Counted from the stretch's first letter, positions 17,301 to 26,806 are shown. The stretch is DNA of 64,000 nucleotides from an uncultured Porphyromonas sp. (GCF_900541275.1 NZ_UQJH01000001.1:434001-498000); one strand, 5' to 3'. Notes: generated from the sequence alone by a model not told the origin. Made by a program: numbers and translations.

Positions 17301-18716
17301 ATGAAGAGAGAAGACAAAAGAATCAACATGGAGAATGCCGACATCCTCGGCACCGCTCCGATCAAGAAACTATTACAATTTTACGCCTGGCCCTCAGTCA
17401 TAGGGGCTGTCGTCAATACCCTATACAATGTAGTCGACCGGATATATATTGCACAAGGGGTCAATAGCTTGGCCCTATCCGGTCTCTCGGTCACTATGCC
17501 CGTGATGGGCGTAACCCAGGCTGTAGGTACCCTCGTCGGCATGGGTGCCGCCTCGAGGATCTCCATACTGCTCGGGCAGCAGAGGAGAGAGGAGGGAGAG
17601 AAAATGCTGGGCAGTGCCTTCCTCCTATCACTCACGATCAGCAGCCTTGTGATCGTCTTGCTGATGATGTTTGCACGGCCACTTCTGATGCAATTTGGTG
17701 CCTCGGAGGCTTCCCTGCCCTATGCCCTCGACTATCTGAATATCGTCTTGCCGGGAAATATTTTTGCCAACATCACCTACTCGTACAATGCGGTGATGAG
17801 AGCAACCGGTTATCCCAAAAAGGCGATGAAGACGATGCTCATCGGTGCGGTACTCAACTTTGTACTCGACCCCGTGTTCCTCTTCGTATTCGATATGGGT
17901 ATCTCAGGGGTCGCCCTCGCCACCGTGATCAGTATGATTATCGGTATGATCTGGGTACTCCACCACTTTACTCGACCGGATACCAACGTCAAGCTTAGGG
18001 TGAGAAACTTCAAGTTCAACTGGGGCTACACCCTCGCGATCGTCTCTATCGGTGTGGCTCCCTTTGTGACCCACCTGATGGCGAGCATCGTCAATATCTA
18101 TAAGAATCGACTGCTCTACGACTACGGGATGACCTCCCCGATAGACTTCTACAGCGGAGACTTAGCGGTGGCAGCCAATGGAGTGATCCAGAGCGTGGCT
18201 ATGCTGACGCTGATGTTTATGTTCGGCATCTCGCAGGCGACACAGCCTATCCTTGGCTACAACTATGGGGCCGGGAACCTCGGGCGAGTGAGAGATACCT
18301 TCCGGATCGCTCGGAAGATGAATTTCCTGATCGGTGTCTTTGGAGCCTCCGTGACCCTGATATGGCCTGAGATCGTGGCTCGGGCGTTCACGTCTGACCC
18401 TCAGCTGATCGCAGTCTGCAAGGTAGGGCTACGGATCGAGCTCGCCGCTATGTGGGCTGTGGGTATCCAGGTGACGGGAGTACAGTTTTTCCAGAGTCTT
18501 GGTAAGGCTGCCCGTGCCCTCCTGCTGAGCTTCTCTCGACAGCTGATCTTCCTCGTGCCTGCACTGGCGATCCTGCCGCGTGTCATGGGTCTCACCGGCG
18601 TCTGGACCGCACTACCAGTAGCGGATGTACTGTCGATGATCTTATGCATGACGATGACCTCATCCTACTTCCGCAAGCTGGCTCACCCCTATCATCGGAC
18701 TAAGCAACGTGACTGA
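17301..18716 (+). CDS. MATE family efflux transporter
   Basis: The protein of up to 471 residues has about twelve hydrophobic segments arranged as two similar halves, typical of MATE cation/drug antiporters. Motifs include YAWPSVIGAVVNTLYNVVDRIYI near the N-terminus and GISQATQPILGYNYGAG in the second half (NorM/MepA-like). The true start may be the ATG at 17328 (MENADILGTAPIKKLL), which matches the family's usual beginning better. It lies in a close string with the Crp-like gene upstream and the phosphoesterase 2 bases downstream. The substrate is unknown. Confidence 0.92.
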   Translation: MKREDKRINMENADILGTAPIKKLLQFYAWPSVIGAVVNTLYNVVDRIYIAQGVNSLALSGLSVTMPVMGVTQAVGTLVGMGAASRISILLGQQRREEGEKMLGSAFLLSLTISSLVIVLLMMFARPLLMQFGASEASLPYALDYLNIVLPGNIFANITYSYNAVMRATGYPKKAMKTMLIGAVLNFVLDPVFLFVFDMGISGVALATVISMIIGMIWVLHHFTRPDTNVKLRVRNFKFNWGYTLAIVSIGVAPFVTHLMASIVNIYKNRLLYDYGMTSPIDFYSGDLAVAANGVIQSVAMLTLMFMFGISQATQPILGYNYGAGNLGRVRDTFRIARKMNFLIGVFGASVTLIWPEIVARAFTSDPQLIAVCKVGLRIELAAMWAVGIQVTGVQFFQSLGKAARALLLSFSRQLIFLVPALAILPRVMGLTGVWTALPVADVLSMILCMTMTSSYFRKLAHPYHRTKQRD

Positions 18717-18718
18717 GC

Positions 18719-19795
18719 ATGCGATACATTATCTTTGTCTTCGTACAGATCGCACTGGGCTATGCCCTCTGCCGCTACGTCGGACGTCGGGTCCCCGGCG
18801 ATCAGTTGCTCCGTAAGGTGCAAAAGTGGAGCGTCATCGCTATTCCGATCCTCTCCATAGGGCTTATCCTGACCACCTCACTCCTGAAGGGCAGAGCACC
18901 CGAGCTGGTGACAGACCTACTCATCGCTGAGATCTACTTTGCCGCACTCTTCGCACTCCTCGACAGCGCCACGAAGAGCCACTACGGTCGCGTGACCGCC
19001 CTACTCTGCCTATCACTGATCCTTCCGGTGATGATCGCAGGGAGAAGAAATGTACGGGAGCCAATCACCACCCGCTACCGCATCGTGCTGCCGGACAAGA
19101 AGCTCTCGGACAGCGTACGGATAGCACTCGTGACTGACATCCACTTGGGCGAACTCTTCGGGGAGGAGCATCTTGCAAGGATGGAGCAAATGATTGAGCA
19201 AGCTTCACCGGACTATGTCTTCATCGGGGGAGACCTGATCGATAGAAATCTAAGCGATGTGGACACCCTCACGGCGGCATACCACTTCGCCCACCTAAGA
19301 GAGAAGGTCCAAGGTCTCTACTTCGTCCTTGGCAACCATGAGTACTATGGTGACTTGGATGAGAATGTGCAGTGGATCTCCTCGCTCGGGAAACTGCTCC
19401 GCGACAGCGTCGTGAGACTCCGCCCAGGTCTCTACCTCATAGGCAGAGACTACTACAAAGCCTTGGATAAGGACGTGGTGCCACTCAGTAGCTTAGCGGA
19501 ACAGGTTCCTGATGGGTCGACCTCCATACTGCTACAGCACCGGCCTCGTGAGCACTGGGAGAGGGACCCGGATGTCAGCGGAATAGACCTCACCCTCACG
19601 GGACACACCCATGCCGGGCAGATCTTCCCGATGCAGATCTTCCAGCCGCTTCTCTTTAGCCACAACTACGGCTGCCACCCCTCTGGAGACGGCACACTCA
19701 TCATCTCCTCCGGCTACGGTGCCTCCACCTCGCGTCTACGCATCGGGAGCAGGTCCGAGATCGTTGTCATCGACCTCTACTTCAAGGGGACATAA
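18719..19795 (+). CDS. Membrane-anchored metallophosphoesterase (YaeI-like)
   Basis: The 358-residue protein has three or four N-terminal membrane segments (about residues 1-110). A calcineurin-like phosphoesterase domain follows, with metal motifs VTDIHLGE (Asp near 140), GGDLIDR, GNHEYY and GHTHAGQ. Related proteins hydrolyse phosphodiester or lipid-linked pyrophosphate bonds at the membrane. The ATG is 2 bases after the MATE stop codon. The domain identity is sure; the substrate is not known. Confidence 0.88.
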   Translation: MRYIIFVFVQIALGYALCRYVGRRVPGDQLLRKVQKWSVIAIPILSIGLILTTSLLKGRAPELVTDLLIAEIYFAALFALLDSATKSHYGRVTALLCLSLILPVMIAGRRNVREPITTRYRIVLPDKKLSDSVRIALVTDIHLGELFGEEHLARMEQMIEQASPDYVFIGGDLIDRNLSDVDTLTAAYHFAHLREKVQGLYFVLGNHEYYGDLDENVQWISSLGKLLRDSVVRLRPGLYLIGRDYYKALDKDVVPLSSLAEQVPDGSTSILLQHRPREHWERDPDVSGIDLTLTGHTHAGQIFPMQIFQPLLFSHNYGCHPSGDGTLIISSGYGASTSRLRIGSRSEIVVIDLYFKGT

Positions 19796-19899
19796 GCCCG
19801 GCAATGACCAAGAAGGCGAGCGAGTAACAGGTCTCGACCCCTACCCCCCCTAGATGGCCCTGCTACAGGCGCAGGACTTATGCCGAGTCAGCCTGAGGG

Positions 19900-19930
19900 T
19901 TGGGCAATAGAGGCAAAAATGCTAACTTTG
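19900..19930 (+). promoter_or_regulatory. Promoter of tig
   Basis: TTG (19900-19902), 20 bases, then TAACTTTG (19923-19930) closely match the Bacteroidota consensus. The start would be near 19936, 35 bases before the ATG. Confidence 0.7.
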
Positions 19931-19970
19931 CACGCTAACAACTGAAACCAAATCACATAAAGACATAACA

Positions 19971-21392
19971 ATGGATATCACTCTCGCAGAGCAGAAAGAT
20001 AACTTTGCCCGCATAGACGTAACTGTCGAGAAGTCGGACTACGCAGAGGACTACAAAAAGCGTCTCAATAACATCAGCGCCAACGCCTCGATGCGCGGAT
20101 TCCGCAAGGGTCACGTGCCTAAGGGACTCATCCTTAAGATGTACGGTGACAGCATCCACGTCGATGCAGTAAGCGAGGCTGTTACTTCGAAGCTTATGGA
20201 CTTCATCCGGGAGAAGGAGCTGAAGACTATCGGTCAGCCCATTATGCCAAAGGAGCTCAACCAGGGAGATAAGCTGCTGCAGGATGAGATGACCATCACC
20301 TTTCACCTGGCGCTGATCCCCACTCTGAGCGACGACATACTCAGCAGCGAGGACACCCTTACCTACTACCAGCCCACCGTGGACGACGAGGAGGTGACTA
20401 AGCAGATGGAGCAGCTCCAGAGGGCCAATTCCAAGTTCGTTGACGGAGACCACATTGTCCCCAATGCTTTCGTATCCGGAGCACTGGCAGAGCTTGATGG
20501 AGACTCACCCCGCGAGGGAGGTATTCAGCTCGATCGGACCACGATCTACGTGGACTTTATGACCGACGAGGAGGAGAAGGCGAAGTTTGAGAACGCCCCC
20601 AAGGACAGCATCGTAGTCTTCAATCCCTACAAAGCCTATGGCGGTCAGAAGTCTGAGCTTAAGGCGCTCTTCCACCTTGACGACATGACCGATGAGGAGG
20701 TGGAGAAGTACAAGGCGAGCGAGTTCTCCTACGAGATCAAGGAGATCAGCTACTCACAGCGTGCGGAGCTCAATCAGGAGTTCTTCGATATGGTCTTTGG
20801 TCCCGACAAGGTGCACACCGAGGAGGAGGCACGCGAGGAGCTGAAGTCCAAGATGGAGCAGAATATCAAGGCCAATGCTGACTATAAGTTCACCGAGGAT
20901 CTCATCAGTCTCATCACCGAAGAGAAGACCGACAAGGTGGACCTCGCAGAGGAGACTATCAAGGAGTGGTACAAGGGCTCCGAGATGGCTAAGGATCAGT
21001 CCGACGAGGAGATCGACAGCAACTTCAAGGAGCTGATGAAGGGTCTTAAGCTTGACATAATCATCAACCACTTTACAGACAAGTACAGCCTTGAGGTCAC
21101 TGAGGAGGATCTGAAGAATTTCACCCGCTCCTACGTGATCAACCAGCTGGCACAGATCGGTCTCTCCTCTCCCACGGAGGACATGATCGAGGGACAGGTA
21201 CAGCGCGCCCTCAGCAATGAGAACTTCCGCTACAACACCCAGCAGAATATGCTTCGCCAGATGGTCGCCCAGAAGATCCACGAGGACAACCTGATCACTG
21301 TAGAGACCAAAGAGGTGACTGCCGATGAGCTCCAGAAGATCATCATGAAGAGCGACGAGGAGACTGAGTCTGAGGAAACGCCTGCCGAGTAA
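19971..21392 (+). CDS. tig: Trigger factor (ribosome-associated chaperone)
   Basis: The 473-residue protein has the N-terminal ribosome-binding domain, including MRGFRKGHVPKG. This corresponds to the GFRxGKxP signature, with His for the usual Lys/Arg. The central FKBP-like part (about 150-260) is divergent. The C-terminal helical chaperone arms are highly charged. It binds near the ribosomal exit tunnel. It is monocistronic between a good promoter and a strong terminator. Confidence 0.88.
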   Translation: MDITLAEQKDNFARIDVTVEKSDYAEDYKKRLNNISANASMRGFRKGHVPKGLILKMYGDSIHVDAVSEAVTSKLMDFIREKELKTIGQPIMPKELNQGDKLLQDEMTITFHLALIPTLSDDILSSEDTLTYYQPTVDDEEVTKQMEQLQRANSKFVDGDHIVPNAFVSGALAELDGDSPREGGIQLDRTTIYVDFMTDEEEKAKFENAPKDSIVVFNPYKAYGGQKSELKALFHLDDMTDEEVEKYKASEFSYEIKEISYSQRAELNQEFFDMVFGPDKVHTEEEAREELKSKMEQNIKANADYKFTEDLISLITEEKTDKVDLAEETIKEWYKGSEMAKDQSDEEIDSNFKELMKGLKLDIIINHFTDKYSLEVTEEDLKNFTRSYVINQLAQIGLSSPTEDMIEGQVQRALSNENFRYNTQQNMLRQMVAQKIHEDNLITVETKEVTADELQKIIMKSDEETESEETPAE

Positions 21393-21434
21393 GAACTTCG
21401 TGCGTCCGTAGAGACTCACTAACCACAGTTATGC

Positions 21435-21473
21435 AAAGCCTGAGACTACTTTTCCTGAGTAGTTTCAGGCTTT
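21435..21473 (+). terminator. Terminator of tig
   Basis: A 16-bp stem with one G-T pair (21435-21450 with 21458-21473) and a 7-base loop is followed by CTTTATC. Confidence 0.85.
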
Positions 21474-21534
21474 CTTTATCCTTCCATCCAGACAATTTCG
21501 GTATATTTCCGGTCCATCAAGCTTTTCATACCAT

Positions 21535-22362
21535 ATGACCAGATACCATTTCCATACTACCTCATACCTCGGAGTGTCACCCACCTGCACCCTCATTGCG
21601 ATCCTGCTCCTGGCCCTTTTCGGATCTCCCTCTCTCTATGCGAGGGACAAGGAGGGACGGTTTATCGTGGTTATCGATGCCGGACATGGGGGACACGACA
21701 GCGGAGCAAAGGGCAAAGTCTCCTACGAGAAAGATGTCGTCCTTGCGGTGTCCAAAAAGGTGGGAGCCAAGATCAATGAACTGGCACCAGAGATCAAGGT
21801 CTACTACAGCCGACCAGACGATAACTTCATCGGTCTGCAGGACAGAGCCCGGTTTGCGATCAAGAAAAATGCTGACCTCTTTGTCTCCATCCATGCCAAC
21901 GCTAGCAACAGCCACTCCCCCAGCGGTACAGAGACCTATGTGCTCGGACTTCACCGGACAGAGGACAACCTAAGGGTGGCGATGAAGGAGAATAGCGCCA
22001 TCCTCCTGGAGGACAACTACTCAAAGAAGTATGAGGACTTTGATCCCACCTCAAGCGAGTCGTACATCATCTTCCAGTTCATGGCAAATAAGCACTTGGA
22101 GAATAGCTTGAGACTTGCCAAGCTGGTCCAGAGCGGCTTCAAGTCCGCCAGTCGATACGACCGAGGGGTACGCCAAGCGGGCTTTTTGGTACTGCGTGAG
22201 GCTGCCATGCCGAGCGTCCTCATCGAGATCGGCTTCATCACCAATAGAGACGAAGAGCGCTACATCAATTCTCGGAGTGGGCAGACCAAGATCGCCAATG
22301 AGATCGCCAAGGCTGTCATAGAGTACGAGAGGCAGATCCGGAAGCGATCCGGCAAGCAATAG
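21535..22362 (+). CDS. N-acetylmuramoyl-L-alanine amidase (Amidase_3)
   Basis: The 275-residue secreted zinc amidase cleaves the bond between MurNAc and the stem peptide, usually during cell separation. The signal segment is LIAILLLALFGSPSLYA (about 20-37). Zinc ligands are His51 (DAGHGGHDSG), Glu65 (SYEKD) and His120 (SIHAN); the catalytic Glu231 lies in LIEIGF. There is no extra cell-wall-binding domain. An insertion of about 60 residues before the LVLREA motif matches the regulatory helix position of AmiB/AmiC-type enzymes. A -7-like TATATTTC lies at 21502. Confidence 0.93.
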   Translation: MTRYHFHTTSYLGVSPTCTLIAILLLALFGSPSLYARDKEGRFIVVIDAGHGGHDSGAKGKVSYEKDVVLAVSKKVGAKINELAPEIKVYYSRPDDNFIGLQDRARFAIKKNADLFVSIHANASNSHSPSGTETYVLGLHRTEDNLRVAMKENSAILLEDNYSKKYEDFDPTSSESYIIFQFMANKHLENSLRLAKLVQSGFKSASRYDRGVRQAGFLVLREAAMPSVLIEIGFITNRDEERYINSRSGQTKIANEIAKAVIEYERQIRKRSGKQ

Positions 22363-22382
22363 CCCCCGACCATACCAACACC

Positions 22383-22421
22383 AAAAAGGGAGATGCACCG
22401 GTTGGGCGCATCTCCCTTTTT
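22383..22421. terminator. Bidirectional terminator between amidase and MscS-type genes
   Basis: A perfect 14-bp stem (22383-22396 with 22408-22421) carries A5 on one side and T6 on the other, between convergent genes. Confidence 0.9.
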
Positions 22422-22444
22422 TATTACCAAGCGTGACCCTCAGA

Positions 22445-23764
22445 TCACTTTGCCTCTTCGGTATCTGAGTCCGCTGCAGCCTGCTTAGTCGCAAGCATCT
22501 CCTTAAGCTCTGACTCTGTAGCTGAGGCTAAGTTGCTGGAGGATACTTTCTGATATATCTTGAGGTCAAAGAGCGAGATCACTGCCATCAGGTGCTCAAA
22601 GGTATTGGCAGCTATGGTCTCATGCATCCCCCAGTTGGAGGTCTTTGTGAAGAACCGTACGAGGAGCGGCAGTCCCATCTCTGTCATCGGCTTCTGGAAG
22701 CACATCACGTCGTAGTTGTGATCGACAGCTTCGGACTGCTCGAGGAACTTAAGCACATAATTCCGGAAGAGCCCCAGGTTGGTCACCCTGACCCGCGTCA
22801 AGTCATCCGTCAGGCTCTGCTTCTTATTCTCATCCTCCACCTCGGCAATCAGCTGATCCATTACCTGACTCAGCATACCCGACTGACGCAGACGCTTGAT
22901 CAATTGATCATCCGCATAACGTATCGAGGAGATATCGATATAGATCGAGCGAGCACAGAGACGGGCATTGGAGCGCTGCATATTAGACCAATTCTGCACC
23001 GGATTGCTCACTAAGTCATAGGGAGGGATTGTGTACATCGAGTTATCAAAGCCCATCACCTTGACCGTCGTAAGAGAGATCTCCATGACGTTGCCATCGA
23101 CGCTCTTACCCGGCACGGTGATCCAGTCGCCCACATGGACCATATCGCTACCTGTCAGCTGTATACTGGCTACAAACCCAAGGATGGTGTCCTTAAAGAT
23201 CAGCATCAGCACTGCTGAGAGTGCTGCGAGACTGCCGAATATCGTGCTCATATCGATGCGGAAGAGTAGCGATATCACCACCAAGACCGCAAGGAATATG
23301 GCCAGCACCTTAAAGGCCTGCAGGAGTGCGACCATAGGATTGTCCCTATACTGTGGCTGCCTGAGCATCCACGCCCGACCGGTGTCGATGACAGCAGTCA
23401 GTAAGCTAAAGAAGAAATAAGTCTGGCAAAGTCGAGCCACTAACAACAAGCCGACATACCACGCACCGCCATTGGGAAACGGCAGTGTAAGTAGCCCTAT
23501 GAATATCGAGGTAACGATCAGGCTCACAAGCTTACTCAGGACCTTCTTACTGCGCGCATCGGCCGTTGAGCTATTGAACCACGGAATCTTACCCAAGAGA
23601 CCCCTCAGACCCTTGATAAAGATCAGCCGGAGTAAGAAGTCCACAATCACCAAGAATACAACGACGATCCCCAGCACGAGCATCTCGTAGGCAAAGGATC
23701 CATGCTCGATCCCGAGGTCAAAGCCAGTGATAATCCTCAGGAGCAAGGCTCTTATATCATCCAT
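22445..23764 (-). CDS. MscS-family mechanosensitive ion channel (YbdG-like)
   Basis: The 439-residue protein has about five membrane segments in its first 200 residues. The pore-lining helix is glycine/alanine-rich (IFGSLAALSAVLMLIFKDTILGFVASI), followed by the beta domain GDWITVPGKSVDGNVMEISLTTVKVMGFDNSMYTIP. The extended cytoplasmic part resembles YbdG/Ynai-type rather than the minimal MscS. It releases osmolytes on hypo-osmotic shock. A TATTTTTG -7 match (23777-23770) lies so close to the ATG that the transcript might be leaderless. Confidence 0.9.
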   Translation of the reverse strand: MDDIRALLLRIITGFDLGIEHGSFAYEMLVLGIVVVFLVIVDFLLRLIFIKGLRGLLGKIPWFNSSTADARSKKVLSKLVSLIVTSIFIGLLTLPFPNGGAWYVGLLLVARLCQTYFFFSLLTAVIDTGRAWMLRQPQYRDNPMVALLQAFKVLAIFLAVLVVISLLFRIDMSTIFGSLAALSAVLMLIFKDTILGFVASIQLTGSDMVHVGDWITVPGKSVDGNVMEISLTTVKVMGFDNSMYTIPPYDLVSNPVQNWSNMQRSNARLCARSIYIDISSIRYADDQLIKRLRQSGMLSQVMDQLIAEVEDENKKQSLTDDLTRVRVTNLGLFRNYVLKFLEQSEAVDHNYDVMCFQKPMTEMGLPLLVRFFTKTSNWGMHETIAANTFEHLMAVISLFDLKIYQKVSSSNLASATESELKEMLATKQAAADSDTEEAK

Positions 23765-23806
23765 TTATACAAAAATAGTTAGTGTGAATATCTAATGCGC
23801 TATAAA

Positions 23807-24646
23807 TTAGAGGTACTTAATGTCGTACCGACGGGTAGACTCCTTGACCTCCCCGTCCTTGATCTCCTTGATCTCGTGCCGTACCTGTAGGGGCTGGTCA
23901 AAGCGGTCACAGAGGTAGGAGGCAAGTAAGTGGTAGTGGTAGTCCGGTCGGCGGATCACCATAGAGGAGATGAGGTTGGAGGACCTGGAGCCGAGTATGA
24001 AGCTGGAGAGGAAATTGACAGAGCTCACATCATTGAGGTAATTCAGGTCAGGGAATACCCGATTACCCACATTACTGTAGTAGGTCATCTCCTGGCGATA
24101 CTCCCCCTCGTGCCCGGTGATAGAGATGATATTGCCCTCCGTGTCCCAGGTCACATCCATCTCACCATCCTGACTGATGATGCTGTCGAGCTGACCGCCA
24201 TAGAGCCTCAGATCCCAGTGCTCCTCTCGACCACTCGTCCGGCGGAAGGAGAGAGACGTCCCCATACCGAAGGGGTCAAGATCGACCGTAGTGATCTCGG
24301 GCGTATTGCACTCCTCCAGGCAGTCGGTCTCCACGACGAGCAGCTTCCGGTCGTATACCTCTGCCTCTATAAGTGACTCATGTAGGCGGTTGCCCTCCTT
24401 ATCCAAAGAGATCCGTCTTGCCCAGGAAAATTTCTCATCCTCATCCCACCCAAAAGTCAGTACCGATGAGGGATGCCGTCCCTCGTAGCAAGTGATAGAG
24501 TCAATCAGGGACGTGGGCGTCTCCACTCTACGATAGCGGCTCTTCAGGGCGTTGTATATGACTATACCGCTCACTGCCCCCACAGACATCGCCGCCAAGT
24601 CTCTCAGGACATCACGAGCAGCTGCATTGATAGAAGTTTGACTCAT
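23807..24646 (-). CDS. Hypothetical protein, possibly DUF4595-like
   Basis: The 279-residue protein is not firmly recognised. It has one N-terminal hydrophobic stretch (AAMSVGAVSGIVIYNAL, about 18-35), which could be a membrane anchor. The rest is beta-rich, with repeated short phrases such as DEDEKFSWARRISLDKEGN, DTEGNIISITGHEGEY and PDLNYLNDVSS. These resemble the YD-like repeats of the DUF4595 family of Bacteroidota. It is 42 bases upstream of the MscS-type gene in the same direction, so it may be co-transcribed with it. No function can be offered. Confidence 0.6.
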   Translation of the reverse strand: MSQTSINAAARDVLRDLAAMSVGAVSGIVIYNALKSRYRRVETPTSLIDSITCYEGRHPSSVLTFGWDEDEKFSWARRISLDKEGNRLHESLIEAEVYDRKLLVVETDCLEECNTPEITTVDLDPFGMGTSLSFRRTSGREEHWDLRLYGGQLDSIISQDGEMDVTWDTEGNIISITGHEGEYRQEMTYYSNVGNRVFPDLNYLNDVSSVNFLSSFILGSRSSNLISSMVIRRPDYHYHLLASYLCDRFDQPLQVRHEIKEIKDGEVKESTRRYDIKYL

Positions 24647-24814
24647 ACTATATAAGGATATTAATTATTGAATGGTTTGCTAACTTGATCGAGACACACA
24701 AATCTACCATTTTATCCCCAAAGAAAGACCACCTCCGGGAGAGAAAGGATAGAAAAAGCAAGGAATGCACCCAGCCAAAAAAAGTGAGTGATGCACTCAT
24801 CTCAAAAAAAGCGG

Positions 24815-24822
24815 TATATTTG
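24815..24822 (+). promoter_or_regulatory. Candidate -7 box of the bamD operon
   Basis: TATATTTG fits TAnnTTTG and ends 23 bases before the bamD ATG at 24845; no clear -33 element. Its position argues against any start upstream of 24845. Confidence 0.5.
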
Positions 24823-24844
24823 CACGTTATATACTCAGAGAATA

Positions 24845-25672
24845 ATGATCCGGAAACATTATCCAGCCTGCTTCCTCCTAAGCACACTCATCCTACTGAT
24901 CGCCTCCTCGTGCGGTGAGTATATGCGCGTGCAACAAAGCACCGACGTCACAGAGCGCTACTCGTACGCCAAGAAGTACTACAATACTGAGAAGTACAAG
25001 CAAGCCGCAGAGCTGCTTGAGACGGTAGTACCCTATCTCCGTGGCACCGGGGAGGGTGAGGAAGCCCTCTACCTCCTAGCTAAGAGCTACTATGCTAACA
25101 AGAACTATCGGGAGGCAGCAGACGTCTTTGAGAAATACTACACCACCTACCCCAATGGCGAGTACACCGAGCTGGCCCGCTTCTACAGCGGCTATGGTCT
25201 GGCTAAGCAGATGCCCGACCCGCGTCTTGACCAGGAGCCTACTTACCGTGCGATCAAGGAGCTGCAGCTCTTCCTCGACTTCTACCCCCAGAGCGAGAAG
25301 GCAGAGGAGGCTACCCAGCTGCTCTTTGACCTCCAGGAGAACCTTGCACTCAAGGAGCTGCTGAATGTCGAGCTGTACTACAACCTCGGTAATTACATCT
25401 TCAATAACTACGAGTCAGCCATCATCACAGGGCGCAATGCTCTGAAGGACTACCCGTACAGTAAGTACAGGGAGGACATACACTTCTACGTCCTCTCCTC
25501 ACTCTACGAGATTGCGAGGTATAGCATTGAGTCCAAAAAGCAGGAGCGGGTACGCTCCCTCAGAGATGAGTACTTCGCTTTCGTCAACGAATTTCCTGAG
25601 GGGAAGCATCGCAAGGAAGCGAATAAATACTACGACTTTGCCTATCGTCTCATCGATGGCAATGACGAGTAA
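24845..25672 (+). CDS. bamD: Outer membrane protein assembly lipoprotein BamD
   Basis: From the ATG at 24845 the protein has 275 residues. It has a lipoprotein signal peptide with lipobox IASSC (Cys23) and tetratricopeptide-like helical repeats (YSYAKKYYNTEKYKQAAELLE and ALYLLAKSYYANKNYREAADVFEKYYTTYP). It is an essential part of the BAM complex that inserts beta-barrel proteins. It heads an operon with the omega-like gene and DUF4293, a gene order conserved in Bacteroidota. Confidence 0.92.
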   Translation: MIRKHYPACFLLSTLILLIASSCGEYMRVQQSTDVTERYSYAKKYYNTEKYKQAAELLETVVPYLRGTGEGEEALYLLAKSYYANKNYREAADVFEKYYTTYPNGEYTELARFYSGYGLAKQMPDPRLDQEPTYRAIKELQLFLDFYPQSEKAEEATQLLFDLQENLALKELLNVELYYNLGNYIFNNYESAIITGRNALKDYPYSKYREDIHFYVLSSLYEIARYSIESKKQERVRSLRDEYFAFVNEFPEGKHRKEANKYYDFAYRLIDGNDE

Positions 25673-25716
25673 GCACACATAATTCACATCACGATCACTT
25701 GATCCAAGAAGCACAA

Positions 25717-26079
25717 ATGGACAATAAGAGCAAAAATGCACCCCAGACCCTCGTGACACGCGACATCAATGCGTTTGTCGAGCCTACGGGGAATATCTAT
25801 GACTCCATCCTGATCATGGCAAAGCGGGCCAATCAGATCGCTGCCGACATGAAGCAGGAATTCGATGACAAGGTCAAGGAATTCTCGACCTATACCACCG
25901 ATGATGGTGAGGACGTCGAGGAGATCAACAACGAGCAGGCTGAGCTCTCGAAGTACTTCGAGAAGCAGCCCAAGCCTCTCCTGATGGCGATCAAGGAGTT
26001 TGAGGAAGGAGAGCTTACCTGGCATCTGCCCTTAGACAAGATGGACGATGACCTGATGGACAACATCATGGACGACTGA
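25717..26079 (+). CDS. RNA polymerase omega/Rpb6-like subunit
   Basis: From the ATG at 25717 the protein has 120 residues. The segment NIYDSILIMAKRANQIAADMKQEFDDKV matches the RpoZ/Rpb6 core, in which the omega subunit wraps the beta-prime C-terminus. The rest is acidic, ending KMDDDLMDNIMDD. Its place between bamD and the DUF4293 gene is the standard position of this Bacteroidota omega homologue. A TTG six codons upstream is a less likely start. Confidence 0.82.
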   Translation: MDNKSKNAPQTLVTRDINAFVEPTGNIYDSILIMAKRANQIAADMKQEFDDKVKEFSTYTTDDGEDVEEINNEQAELSKYFEKQPKPLLMAIKEFEEGELTWHLPLDKMDDDLMDNIMDD

Positions 26080-26088
26080 CGCCACGGG

Positions 26089-26568
26089 ATGATACAGCGG
26101 AAACAATCACTCTGGCTCCTCCTCGCAGCGCTCCTCATGCTGGCGCCGCTCTTCTTCCCCTACGTGGTGATCACGTCCTCGGACACCCTCTTCGAGGGAG
26201 ACACTACAGGCTTTACACAGCTGGGTGCCGGGGATGAGCTTGTCACCTTTGAGTGGCCACTGATGATACTCAATTTCATCATCATCTTCGTCAGCCTTGT
26301 CACGATATTCCTCTACAAGAAGAGACCCCTCCAGATGCGCCTCACGGTATTCAATATCCTACTGACAGTCGGAGTAATGATCTTGGCGGGCGTTACCACC
26401 TACAGCTTTATCTCAGCGCTGGGCGAGGGCTATATGGGCTGGCGGCTTAAGTGGCTGGTAGCCATCCTCCCCCTGCTGGCTATTGTGCTGGACGTACTAG
26501 CGTACCGCGCCATAGCGATCGACGAGATGACCGTCCGGTCTATGTATAGGCTGAGAGACAGAAAGTAA
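26089..26568 (+). CDS. DUF4293 membrane protein
   Basis: The 159-residue protein has four hydrophobic segments (about residues 8-25, 57-78, 88-108 and 122-142) and starts MIQRKQSLWLLLA, the hallmark of DUF4293. It is an integral membrane protein of unknown function. It is the last gene of the bamD operon, followed by a terminator. Confidence 0.82.
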   Translation: MIQRKQSLWLLLAALLMLAPLFFPYVVITSSDTLFEGDTTGFTQLGAGDELVTFEWPLMILNFIIIFVSLVTIFLYKKRPLQMRLTVFNILLTVGVMILAGVTTYSFISALGEGYMGWRLKWLVAILPLLAIVLDVLAYRAIAIDEMTVRSMYRLRDRK

Positions 26569-26585
26569 CACACCAATCTTATATT

Positions 26586-26631
26586 AAGATAAGAGAGAGA
26601 TGGGCCGATACGCCTGTCTCTCTCTTGTCTT
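26586..26631 (+). terminator. Terminator of the bamD operon
   Basis: A 15-bp stem with one G-T pair (26586-26600 with 26617-26631) is followed by a T-run (26630-26634). Confidence 0.82.
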
Positions 26632-26696
26632 TTTCCCGGGGCACCCAAATAGGGGGTCGAGCACAGCTGATTTACGGCGCTCCCTGTGGGCCTTAT

Positions 26697-26778
26697 CTTG
26701 TACGGATAAAAGATCTCTCTAATACCGATAAAAGATTTCTCTGATACCGATATTAGGTTTCACTAATACCGGTATTAG
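26697..26778. repeat. Palindromic 22-bp-period repeat array, locus 2 (4 units)
   Basis: Units start at 26697, 26719, 26741 and 26763, each 16 bp with 6-bp spacers. The last, CTAATACCGGTATTAG, is a perfect palindrome. Unit 2 (CTAATACCGATAAAAG) is the exact reverse complement of unit 2 at locus 1. The final TTAG (26775-26778) sits where the -33 element of the ileS promoter should be. Confidence 0.9.
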
Positions 26779-26806
26779 TCCGAGGGGACAAAAAAGCGTA
26801 TCTTTG
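26775..26806 (+). promoter_or_regulatory. Promoter of ileS
   Basis: TATCTTTG (26799-26806) is a full -7 match. Twenty bases upstream is TTAG instead of TTTG, contributed by the last unit of the palindromic array. The leader to the ATG is about 85 bases. Confidence 0.65.
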
